The notes under the pieces were generated by a model. It had not been told where the DNA came from. It saw only the letters and a program-made list of their open reading frames with translations, and did no database searches. The translations under genes were made by a program, and so were the position numbers. 40,013 nucleotides of DNA from Scenedesmus sp. ARA3 (Eukaryota > Chlorophyta > Chlorophyceae > Sphaeropleales > Scenedesmaceae), in the NCBI GenBank assembly GCA_004335835.1, contig RWJK01001388.1:1-40013 (forward strand), read 5' to 3'. Within the stretch, counting starts at the first letter, position 1. Every line of letters begins with the position of its first letter. Shown one piece after another: positions 20,781 to 31,200 of the stretch.

Positions 20781-23683
20781 CGGGGCTCACCTGGATCTCA
20801 ACCATCACCACGCACGAGTTGTACGCAAACGCCACGTTGCCGAGTGACGTCAGCACGCCAAACAGCTTGTCCACAGGCGGCGCTGAGCGGCCAGCCAGCT
20901 CCCCAAAGCCATTGTGCGCCTGCGGATCAAACAGCAACAGCACAAGCGAGCTATACATAATGTGTTTGTGCATCAGCCGCCCTTCAGCGCCTGCCATCAA
21001 AAGTACTTGACCTTTCTCTAGAGGTCCGGGTTCTAGGTCATCACTACGTGCTGGCGTGCTCGTATGACGTGCTCAACAGTACTGGTGCATGCAGCGCCGC
21101 CACCAGCCGCATCGGAGCCGCACATGTGCTGCTCCTAGCTACACAACCAGTGGAGCGGCCGGGAGTGTCTGACCTGTCTAGAGTTGGTTCCTAGGTCTTT
21201 GCTGGATTGTGGCGTGCTCTATTCATGACATTACATGATGGTGCATGCAGCGCCGCCAGCAGCCGCTTCGCACCCTCACCTGTGCTGCGCCCAGGCCCAG
21301 CGCTATGAAGGAGTAGCCCAGAGACATGGCTGCACCCAGCATGCTGCACAGCCACGCCGACTCAAGGTCAGGCATGAAGCTCAGCAGCACCTGCAGCAGC
21401 AGCAGCAGCAGCAGCACCAGCAGCAGCAGCAGCGGCGGCGGCGGCAGCAGCAGTGTGAAGTCAGGAAGCTCAGCAGCACCTGCGGCAGCAGCAGCAGCAG
21501 CGGCGGCTGCAGATTGAGGGCACAAGCCAACTTTGCTCGTACTACCAAGCGCAAGTCGCGCCCAAAAGTCCTAACACAATTACAGCACATGTCCGCACGT
21601 GCTGTGGGGTGGCGGGCTGGCGGCCTTGTTGCTGTGGCTTGGTTGGTGGTGTGAACAGCTTGCTTCTTTATATGCTGAAGTTAATGACAAAGATGTTGTC
21701 AGTAAATGCTGTTTATATGCTGAAGTTAATGACAAAGATGTTGTCAGTAAATGCTGTTGCCTGCATGGCCAGTCTGCTGCCAGACCTTCAAACCCCCAAG
21801 GCCCTCTAACTGCCGCAGCCGCACCTGCAGCGCGCCAAAGGCCAGTGTCCACAGCCACTGCTGGCTGGGGCAGCCTGTCTATACATTTGAATCTGCAACA
21901 GAGCGCTGGCGAATGCGAGTGCCGATGCATAGAACTTTGTGGCCACACCTGCAGCACACCAAAGGCCAGTGTCCACAGCCACTGCTGGCTGGGGCAGTTG
22001 CCCCGGTTGGCGGCCTCGCAACCCTGCTGCACCAGGAACCTGCAGGCAGGCGGGTTTGACTGCACACATCAGGCATCAATGCACCTTAATTGAGCAAGCC
22101 CTACTAGCTGTAGTACAGCTCGAACTCGATGGACATAGTGCACTGTAAACAAGCTCTATGCATCGCATACTGCTGAGATAGGGCGCGTGCACTAACAGGC
22201 GATTGTTCAGGCGCAGTGGTGGCGCTGCTTCGCACTGCAGCGCCGTAGCTGCACTCTCAACTGCTGTGCATTATAGCGCTGCCGCCGCCACACCACCCAC
22301 CTCATACTGTCAGCAGCTGCAATGTGGTATCCTATGGTGAGCAGCACCAGGTGCAAGTGCTGCGCAAGGCTCAGCAGCCCACTCTGCTTGGGGCCTGCAC
22401 TTGCAGCAGGACACAAACACAACACACAGCAGCAGCCAGCAGGCAAGCATTTTGTCAGTGCAGCCAGCACACACAAACATACAGCGCAGCATGTGCAAAG
22501 TGCACAAGCAGAGTGGGGTGGCTGTGCACATGAGCATTCATTGCGGTGGCTGGTGTTGTTGTGTATCTGCGCAAGTGGATGCCTTGGATGCCGTGCGCAC
22601 GTGCAAGCAGCCCAAACGAGGGTTGCAGCAAGCAGCGACCTGGGCAGCAGCAGTCAGCAGGCAACAGCAGCAAGCTCGCCTTACCTAAGATGTAGTACAC
22701 AGCATGCTTGTAGCGGTTGTGCCGCCGGCCGTTGACCTGCAGGGCAGCAAACAGAGCGAATGCAAGCCTGACGCCATAAGGTTGTCTTGCTAGCGGCTGC
22801 ACATTTGCGCATGGCCGATTACCAGCAGATGTGTTGAATTAGGTGTTCGGCGCCCAATAGCTACGGTGCAAGTTCTCCCTTGTTAGGCCCCCCATATCTT
22901 GGTGATATGGATGAATTATTCAAACATCTGGCAGACGGCAGATTGCAAGGTTGCTGCACCTGCCAAGTCAATCAATGTTACAATGGATGACTTGCAGTTG
23001 CTGATCCAGCAGCGATTTTGCGGCATGCACTTCCTGCAAACTGGCCTGCAAACTGACAGGTGCTCTGCCAGGGGCATCAGTGCCCTGGCAATGCTTGCCG
23101 CTGCTGCAGCTGCTCGTACCTCGTACACGTCTGCCAGCATGAAGGCACACCATATGTTGATGACGAAGAAGACAGTCAAGCACAGCGGCCCGGCAAGCCA
23201 GCCGAGCCATGAGACAGCATGCGGCAGAGTGAGCACGCCAGCGCCAACCACTGCTGTGATGATGTGGCCAGTTGCTGCACCCCATGAGCCTGCAGGTGCG
23301 AAGGGCAGCTGAGAATGTCAGTCATGCGCAATTAGCTGAAGGGTTTGATTGTAAGTGCTTTGCAATCTGCTGTTGCTGCTGCCTGGCATGTCACAGTGCT
23401 GCCACAGTGCCGTGCTGCTGCCAGTTTGCCCGCGTGGACGCATGCTGCACTTACTGTGGCCTCCGTGGTGAGACCCCAGCGCCCCCAGGCTTGTTATCGT
23501 ATCGCGGAAGATGCCATCTGAAGGGCCCGAGCTGTCTAGCTGTAGAGGAACTTCTTCATGGTGCTGTTCCTCATGCTCCATGAGTGCCTGAGCACGCCCA
23601 GCGCTTAACATGACATTGCTGAGATTACGCTTGTTAACTTGCACTCGGTGTCGTCGCTCCTCCCTGTCCGGCGGGAGAGCCAT
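18589..23683 (-). CDS. AAAP family amino acid permease (plant AAP-like transporter)
   Basis: Proton-coupled amino acid importer of the AAAP superfamily, in a cell or organelle membrane. Exons: 23683-23455, 23289-23120, 22736-22685, 22394-22301, 22039-21949, 21390-21280, 20919-20791, 20402-20256, 19885-19808, 19131-18589 (TAA), giving 547 aa. A 76-residue hydrophilic, His/Glu-rich N-terminus leads to the hallmark first helix GAATGHIITAVVGAGVLTLP followed by WLGWLAGPL. Later landmarks match AAP permeases: VLLSFMPDLESAWLCSMLGA; LGNVAFAYNSCVVMVEIQ joining DTLREPP; YMAVGCLGYAALGD; NLMVLVHMAPAYQ joining VFAQPMYATIEDW; and GAVTFYPTAVYFPSAMY near the C-terminus. The last exon has a poly-Gln/poly-Ser insert (about residues 393-413) in a loop, which explains the length above the usual 450-500. 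The substrate is not predictable. Six exon edges have echo copies. Confidence 0.93.
19113..19262 (-). repeat. Echo of the acceptor edge of permease exon 10
   Basis: Plus-strand 19111-19133 (ATGGGCTGGGCAAACACCTG) recurs at about 19239-19262 as CTGGGCTGGGCAAACGCGAT. In sense this is the start of exon 10 (VFAQPMYA). The copy lies in intron 9, upstream of the true acceptor. A CAG-rich run separates the two. Confidence 0.75.
19440..19850 (-). repeat. Four tandem copies of the permease exon 9 donor edge, about 125 bp unit
   Basis: The plus-strand block with ATTGCTGCAGCGGCTGCA, CTTCCCACCTGGTAT and GCGCCATGTGCACCAGCACC occurs at about 19527-19600, 19653-19720 and 19778-19850, with a partial copy at 19440-19490. 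In sense each carries VLVHMAPAYQ and the CAG/GTGGGA donor. Only the copy ending at 19808 has the preceding GFPAAPAWARSLGN sequence and an acceptor, so it is exon 9; the other three lie in intron 9. Confidence 0.9.
20120..20340 (-). repeat. Echo of the donor edge of permease exon 8
   Basis: Bases 20125-20200 and 20259-20333 are almost identical over about 75 bp (for example GGAGGCCGGCACAGCATCCC, then CCAGCGCTGCGTAGCCGAGG). In sense both encode LYMAVGCLGYAALGDAVPAS. The complete exon is the one starting at 20402; the copy lies in intron 8, offset by about 133 bp. Confidence 0.95.
21014..21275 (-). repeat. Echo of the donor edge of permease exon 6 with intron sequence
   Basis: Plus-strand 21087-21135 (GTGCATGCAGCGCCGCCACC...) repeats 21241-21290 (GTGCATGCAGCGCCGCCAGC...), which spans the donor of exon 6. 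The similarity extends through the intron part, with TCTAGAG and TTCTAGGTC / TCCTAGGTC at 21017-21038 and 21178-21197. The offset is about 155-160 bp. Confidence 0.8.
21367..21495 (-). repeat. Echo of the acceptor edge of permease exon 6 within an AGC/CGG-rich tract
   Basis: GTCAGGCATGAAGCTCAGCA (21367) and GTCAGGAAGCTCAGCAGCAC (21460) begin near-identical blocks that continue into CAGCACCTG(C)... and an AGC run. In sense each is a (CTG)n tract, an acceptor and the start LLSF of exon 6. The functional one starts the exon at 21390. Confidence 0.85.
21667..21756. repeat. Exact 45 bp tandem duplication in permease intron 5
   Basis: The 45 bp unit beginning TTTATATGCTGAAGTTAATG occurs at 21667-21711 and again at 21712-21756 with no mismatch that I can see. 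It is AT-richer than its surroundings. Perfect identity implies a recent event. Confidence 0.95.
21818..22000 (-). repeat. Echo of the donor edge of permease exon 5
   Basis: Bases 21823-21872 and 21945-21997 share CACCTGCAGC, then CCAAAGGCCAGTGTCCACAG, then CCACTGCTGGCTGGGGCAG. In sense both encode CPSQQWLWTLAFGVLQ followed by the donor. The complete exon is 22039-21949; the copy lies in intron 5. Confidence 0.95.
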
Positions 23684-25219
23684 GCTGTCGGTTGGGGTGA
23701 CAGGGTGTCTTATGTTTTACGAAGACTCAAGGACACGCACGAGCACACTCCGCTGTAACCTCCACTTTTTCGCCAGGTTTTTGTGATCGCCACGAATAAG
23801 GCGTGTTACAGGCTGGGTGGGCACTGCAGTCAAAGCAGGGCACACACGACTTCGAACAGCTGACTCAAATGCAAGCTTGTTTGAGATCAAGGAACAGCGC
23901 GTAAGACACACAGTCGCCTGTTGTTATGCAGGCAGTCAAAACCTGAAAGCCCTATATGCGCCCAACGTCAGCATACGACCCACCACACCAGGTCAATATC
24001 TAAACCCTACCAAATGGTCCAACCAGTCGGCGGTCGTACGTCTGCCGATATATCGCCCACATACTTAGTTGTCATACCAACACACGCCCAACGTCATCCC
24101 CTTGAATTCTGCTGCTTTGAGCCAGCAGCCGCTCTAAAACAAGCGTATGCAGCAACCCTGCGCCACATCAGCGCTAGCCCACCACACTTCATCACCCCAC
24201 TACTTCGCACAAAAACGATGCACCGCTTTCAAGTGCATGCAACCAGCCAGTACATAGATCAAGCATCACGTAAGCATTGTAACAGCCAACTGCTGCTGGC
24301 CTGTAGCATATAGCAGAGCAGAGCACTGCTGTCAGGGCTGCGAACAACAGCACACCCTGCGTGCCTCCTACGCCCTCGCCACAGCGCCTCAGCACCTGCC
24401 CTCTGCTTCACTTCACCACACATGAAACAAAACTCCTCGGCGGGCAATGCAATGCAGGCATGAGCATAGACAGCACACTAACACACACCATACCTCACAG
24501 CACGATTGCCACCACAAAGCAGCTGCCATCAAAGGGCTGATGGATGACACCACATGCTCACCCAGCAGTGCTAGTACATTCATGTGCTTGCATGCATCAA
24601 GCACCTACAACACTAACCATGCACGCATGCAGGCCACATGGCTGCGCTGCGTTGTGCAGCATGCGGGCACACAGCGCGCAAGCCAGCTGCGCCTACATGG
24701 CAATGCCGCTGCTGCTCCAAAGCGCAGGGCAGAACTCCCACCGATCAGCACACGCATGCAGCTGCTGTTGGGCTGCTCGCGGCGCTTTGCAGCTTACAAA
24801 AGGTGCAGCAGGCGGGACGGCTAGCTCCACAGGCAGGCTCGAGCCCCAGCTGCGCACACATGCGACAAAGTGCTGTTTGCAGTGGTCAGTTTCAACCATT
24901 CATGGTTGCATGTTTGCCACAGCAGCAGATGCCAGGTGACAAACATACTACGTGGGGGGCTGCTTTCCATGCAGGCAGCCAGCAGCCACACACCAACGCC
25001 TCTGCTTGGCAGCTGGCTGCAACACTCTCCTCAGCCTGCAGGCACACCGCCTGCTTACCCCTATTTCGGCCTAGCTCTACCTACTATAGCGCAGAATGAT
25101 AAATGACCGCGACCCCATGCTGAACCAAATCCATCGCTCCACACAGCGCAGCTGCTGCCATGCAAAACCACCGCCGCTCCTTCTGATGCTGTCGTAAAAA
25201 CAGTGGTGTATGCACCAGC
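23684..25219. other. Gene-free stretch between the KCBP stop and the permease start
   Basis: 1.5 kb holding the KCBP 3' region (right side) and the permease promoter (left side), both on the minus strand. No exon was supported. CCCAACGTCA occurs twice (about 23958 and 24088). A reverse-strand TGTAA lies near 24793-24797, but its use as a polyadenylation signal here is unproven. The part 23930-24250 is poorer in CAG runs than the rest of the window. Confidence 0.55.
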
Positions 25220-28200
25220 TCACAGCGTTTCAGAGCCTTCGCAGCTGCTGCGGCTGTCAGGCGACTCCTCCCCGCCAATCGCCGGTGCCGCAGCTGCAGC
25301 AGCTGCCGCCTGCAGCACTGCTGCTGCCGCCATAGTCCTGCCCGCAGCAGTGCTCGGTCTGCTGCCTGCTGTGCTGCTGACCCCGCTGCCTGGCACTGCT
25401 GCTTCGGCGTCTGCTGCGGTGCCTGTGCTTGCTGCTGCTGGCGAGTCGCAGCGCCGGTCAGCAATGTCGCTGAGGTCTGCTGCTGTCTTGGCCTCCGCAC
25501 TGAGCAGGCCTGCCTGCTCCTTCCAGAAGTCAACCTGCTTGCGCAGCCTGCGTGGTTGTAAAAGTTTGTCAGAGCAGCGGGTGGTGTGCTTTAGTATTGT
25601 GTTCATGACATATGTGCAGAGATTAGTTCAACCGGCCTCATGCCAGGCTCCCTGGTATTGTACACAGCCAAGCCTGATGTAGCACACAAGCGTGACAATC
25701 ACAGTTCGGCACCCAACCTAAGCAGCTCGGCCAACAGACTCAACCTACAAAGCGGTATATGTGCAAATCGCATCCACGCACCGCAGCACGTCCTTGTTTG
25801 CCTCGTCGCGCAGCACGTTGTTCTTGATGGTGCGCACGCGCGTGGCGTACACCAGGCTGTTCTGGCTCTCGTCCAGGTTTGCGTCTGTGGGCGCCACGTT
25901 GACAAACATGAGCGTCTTGGCGTTGCCGCCCAGCGAATCGCTCATGAGCATTGTCAGCTTGTGGTTTCTGCAATGCGGCATAAAAAGAACGTCAGACAGA
26001 AGTACACGAGATGCTGGGTGTGCAGTGTCGCCTGCAGCGCAGTGACAGAGGGCTGTGTGCTGCACCTGCACTGCACCCGCAATGCAACGCACAATGACGC
26101 GCCTGAATGACAGACACATGGGCCATACTGCACAGGGCATGTTGCAGGAACTGACAGCAGACAGCGCAGCAGCTGGCGCTGCAGCCCCACCTGTAGGGTA
26201 TGTGTGGCTGCTCTGCTGCCAGTGCGCTGATTACATCACCCAGCGCGGAGAGGCTCTTGTTGATGGCCTGCGCCTCCTTCAGGCACTCGCCAGTGCTGCC
26301 GCTCTTCTTCACACTGCAGATCAAGGTCAAAACATGTTCGGTGAGCATTACCACGTGATCTAGAAAGAAGAGAATGCTAAATGCCGTCTGCCGCTCTTCT
26401 TCACACTGCAGACCATAGTGCACAACGATGAGCAAAGTGGGTGCATGAGTCAGTCACGGGGTTGGGTTGGGTTCAAGCGTCACAGTGGTGGAGATTTTCA
26501 AACAACTGGAGTTGATGAAGTGTGTGGGCTGATGATCAGGGTGAGATGAGACAGCAAGGCAGGAGCCTACAGCACTGCATGCATCTCAGCCGTTGCATCT
26601 GGTTCCCTGACTGGCAAGCCACGTGCTGCTGCCATCAACCATTGAACCCAAGCTCTTGCTAGCTGTGGCCGGCTGACGGGCAAGCCATGTGCTGCTGCCA
26701 GTCACCCCACCACTCACCGCTCGCTGCCTGCCAGGTCCACGAAGGACAGCTTGCCGCGCGTGACCGCCTGGCTCTGCATGTTGACGCCCTCGATCATGCA
26801 GCTGATGATGAGGTGGCTGCGGCTGGACTCGCGGTTCATGGCCGTGCTGCTGGTGTGGCGACGCGCCAGGCCCTGCGGTGCACAGTGCATGCAGTGCAGC
26901 AGCATGCAGCAATACACGTCAGGGTTTGTGCGCGATTCATGGCCGTGCTGCTGGTGTGGCGCCGCGCCAGGCCCTGCAGTGCACAGTGCATTCAGTGCAG
27001 CAGCAATACACGTCAGGGTTTGTGCGCGATTCGTGGCCGTGCTGCTGGTGTGGCGACGCGCCAGGCCCTGCAGCGGGTAAGCCAATGCAGTAGCGCACGA
27101 TAAGTGTGCCGCATTAAGCAACCTACATTCACAGCCTGCAAAGTTAAAATGGTCGACTGCCACACTGTGCATGCTTGGATTCCTGCAACTACCACACTGC
27201 TTCAACTGCCCGCTGCCGCTCACCTGCTCGATGGCTGTCAGCAGCTGCTGCTCGCTGGTCACACTGAGGTCCGTAGCCCCAACCACAGTGACAAGACCCT
27301 TGGGGTCCTTCTTGATGTCTAGCTTTGGCAGCTGCGGCTCGTTGCTGTGCCTGCCTGCGCCAGCGCCAGTGGCGTTGCGCCGCACTGCATCTGGCAGCAG
27401 CAGGTCCATCAGCGTGTCCTGCAGGAAGCAAGCAAAGTTTGCAGCAGCAGCGGGAGTTGGCGTGCAGGAAAATGTAAGCAGCATGGCTGGGACAGCGTCA
27501 GTGGCGGTACGGCGCATTGCATCTGGCAGCAGCAGGTCCATCAGCGTGTCCTGCAGGAGACAACCAGCGGCACAGATCGCAGCACTACTCGAAGGTTCGT
27601 AACTATGCATCACCTTGGTTCTTCATAATTAGGGATTTGTCCTTGTAAAAATTGCAATTGGTTGCAAAATTCCAGGGCTTGCAGGCAAATACATGTGACC
27701 ATGCCTTCCTTGATGGAGGTGCTGCACCTGCTGCAGCAACTCAACGGCTGAATCTGCTCATTCACCAACCTCCCACGCCCTCACGCCATCATCCTGCAAC
27801 CCCGCCTCGGAACACATTATACACTGGCCCTTGCGCCTTACGTTACACACAAAAGCATCCGGTGTCAGGCGCACCTGGTACAGCTCCAGCATCTGCACGC
27901 GCACGCTGTAGCTGGCCTTGCCGGCATCCTTGTCGATCTGCGCAAACATCTCGCGCACGCCGCGCGGTGTGAGGCCAGGGCAGGCTTCATTGCCGTAGAT
28001 CGTGAAGGTCTTGCCGCTGCCGGTCTGGCCGTACGCGAAGACGCACACGTTGTAGCCGTCAAGCGCGGAGCGCACCAGGTGCTTGGTGTCCTCAAACACG
28101 TCCTCCTGCAAATGTTTAAGATAGATATGGAATCGACCGGGGTTGCAGCGGCAGGTCAGTAAGAGTGTCCAGCGCAGAGCGCACCAGTTGCTCGGTGTCG

Positions 28201-31200
28201 GCAAACATATCCTCTTGCAGATGTGACCTAGGTAAGGGCTGGGGTTCGATGTTCCTGGTCGGGGTTGCGACAGGTATCAGACTGTCCCAGAAATGCAGTG
28301 GCGCAACTAAACAAGGACTGCATGCTGACTGATCAATTGCGACAGCAGTGCATGCATTGTTAAGCAATTAAGCAAGGCATGCACGTTGCTGCAAATACTG
28401 CAAGTTGACCATGTGTGAAGATCGCCGCAAATTGTTCTTGCTCCTCTTACACGCTAAGCTTCTGCTGCTTTATATCTCCTGCTTGTAACCTGCAGTATTT
28501 AAACCCCGAAATAGACTGCGCACCTGCGTGTGCTGTGGGCCGAAGACTGCGTCAAAGTCATACTCGCGCGGCCGCTTCTCGTCGCGCCAGAAGTGCGACA
28601 CAGTCAGCTCGTTGGGCATGCTCACAGCGGGCGTCTGGCTCTTGGCTGCCTCGAACTCTAGCATCGGCCGCACGCGGCAGTACACGCGGATCTTGCCCTT
28701 GGCGTCCTGCAGCGCGTTGTGTGCGCGCTTGCGCGCCACCACCTCCTCGCGGTACAGCCTGTCGAGCTCCTCCAGGCGCTTGGCCTGCAGATAGATTTGA
28801 CAAACAGGATGGATTGTATTTCAACAAGGGTAAGTGAATCTGGTTGGTTGATCAGCATGTTTGCAAGTGTGCGCGCCACCACCTCCTCGCGGTACGCCTG
28901 TCGAGCTCCTCCAGGCGCTTGGCCTGCAGACGGGTTTGACAGACAGAATGGTGTGTATCTTAACAAGGGTGAGTGAATCTGATTGGTTGATCAGCATGTT
29001 TGCAAGTGTGCGCGCCACCACCTCCTCGCGGTACAGCTGGTCAAGCTCCTCCAGGCGCTTGGCCTGCAGCGCAGCGCAGATTGTTGAACTTTAAGGGGTG
29101 ATTCAAGGATTGATCACCACTCTTTCGGCATGTTGCATGGAACAAGGCGGTGCAGGGTCATTAACATTGGGGTGTGTGCAGCAACATCAAGCCATTGAGC
29201 TGTCGCGGATGCTGCAGCCAGCTGCGCCTGCACAGCCTGCTGCCCACTCAAGACCAAGCACGATACAGCATACAGATCTGCAGTTGGCAGTTGCGCAGCT
29301 GGGTAGCCAAGATCAGCACTGTGCTGTGCCCACCTGGTTCTCGATGATGGCCGCCTGCTGCTTCTCCTTGCGCTCGATGTCCTTCTTGAGCTCACGCAGC
29401 TCCTCCAGCTCAGCAGCCTCAGCACGCACCTGCAGTGCAAAGCGTGCGAGTAGCCGCAACACAATAGTACAATTAGCGTGAGGTTTCAAGGCATGATTCA
29501 GCGGCAGGGTGTTCGGTGTGGTGGAATTTAGTGTGCAAAAGCAGCGTGCCAACCCAGCAACAAGGATCCACGAAAGCTCGTGCACTTGTAACCAGCGGCA
29601 ACTGGGGTGCCATGCAGCACACCTCGTGACCATCAACTTCATCTGCGCCTCATTGCTCACCTCCTCCACCTCGTGGCGCATCTCCTCCAGCTGTGCTGCG
29701 TTGTGTGCTGCTGCCTCCATCAGCTTTCATGCACCCTCTCGACCATGCAGTGCACAGCATTAAGGTACCTTTACACACCAGCTGGCCATCAGCCACACTC
29801 ACCTCCTCCACCTCGTGGCGCATCTCCTCAAGCTGCGCCGCGTTGTGTGCAGCTGCCTCCATCAGCTCTCCCAGGCGCTCGCCGCGCGCCTTGAGCTGCG
29901 AGCGCATCTCCAGCGCAGCTGACTCATACGACTCCTTGATCTCTGCAGGCAGTCAGTAAGCAGGCAGTTAGTAAGCACGCAGTTGCAGGAAGACCATGTG
30001 ACTCATGTTTGCGCATTTCAAGCGCAGCAGACTCGTACGCCTCCTTGAGCTCTGCAGCCACCAGAGATGGTGAGTCCACGTCAAACTTAAGACATGCTCG
30101 GTGACAAATGCTCGGAGTGATGTGTGCACAGCAGTGAGGCACCTATCAAGCAGCGTGCGCGTGCTTAGACTCCGGCACAGTATGAGGCACCAGGCCGGCC
30201 CTCACCAGGCCGTGCAGCTCAAGCACTGCACTATTGCTGCCACCCCCAAGCCAGTACTCAAGCTTCACATCCAGCACATCACCAAGCACAGCTCTGACAA
30301 TCACCCCAAGCAATGCTTTGGACTATGCATGATTGCAAGTTCACTGGTTTCGATACTTCTAACAATACCAAATGTTTGATAATATCAATGCTCAGCGACG
30401 CACCCTTGAGCTCTGACTCCTTGCCCTTCTCCAGGCGCGCCACCTTGCGCTCCAGCAGGTCACGCTCAGCAGCAGCAGCCTCCGCAGCACGCGACGCGGC
30501 AGCGCAGCGCGCCTGCAGCAGCAGCAGCAGCGGCGGCGCAACCGTGCAGTTGAACGAAATTCCATTACATTGCAACATGGCATCGGCCAATTTGGATGCA
30601 AGGCACCGAGCAGTCAGGTTGAAGACCACGGATATGGCACTGCTCTGGAAAGGGCAAAAAACAACTCAGCACACACCCAGCATACACTCAGCACCACCAA
30701 ACACAAAACTGCCACAGACCAAGACACACCCAGGACATACTCAGCATCAACAAACACAAAGCAGCCAATTGCCTGCAATCATCCCAAGGTTTTAGGTTCC
30801 CGCACCTGCGCCTCCTCCAGCTCCTTGTGCTTGGCCTCCAGAAGCCCTCCCAACTCAGCCAGCACACATGCAACAACACCATACACAAAACAAACACTGG
30901 CCTGGTTCTTTAAAGTGTAACAGTTTCAATGTAGTAAAGCTTTCGCACCTGCGCCTCCTCCAGCTCCTTGTGCGTGGCCCCCACAGACCAAAACACAACC
31001 AGCGCACTTGACCAGCGCATACTCAGAGTGAACAAACACAAAGCAGCCAACTGCCTGCAATGGATCTTAGTTTTTCGCACCTGCGCCTCCTCCAGCTCCT
31101 TGTGCTTGGCCTCCAGCAGTCCTTCAAGCTCGGCCAGCCGCGCGTGCTCCACCTCGGCGCGCCCGCTGTGCTCGCTGGCTAGCGCCGTGGCTGCAGTCAG

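Larger units (their letters stand above)
25220..28784 (-). other. KCBP: KCBP motor domain, neck and calmodulin-binding tail (last 7 exons)
   Basis: Residues about 842-1333. The neck segment reads [14 protein letters not shown], where the C-terminal kinesin motor starts. The P-loop GQTGSGKT is at residues 954-961, switch I NRESSRSH begins at 1083, and switch II DLAGSER is 1116-1122, split by an intron after the Glu. [21 protein letters not shown] and [19 protein letters not shown] follow as in active kinesins. All nucleotide-binding residues look intact. After the motor, [13 protein letters not shown] (1226-1238) is the basic amphipathic helix that binds calmodulin in KCBP. The remaining 95 residues are Ala/Ser/Thr-rich and acidic, longer than in Arabidopsis. 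Confidence 0.9.

Noticed and set aside
26714..27613. 299-residue minus-strand open frame read as one exon
   Set aside because: It runs through introns 21 and 22 of KCBP and joins echo copies. Splicing at 27224 and 26872 gives the conserved kinesin sequence instead.
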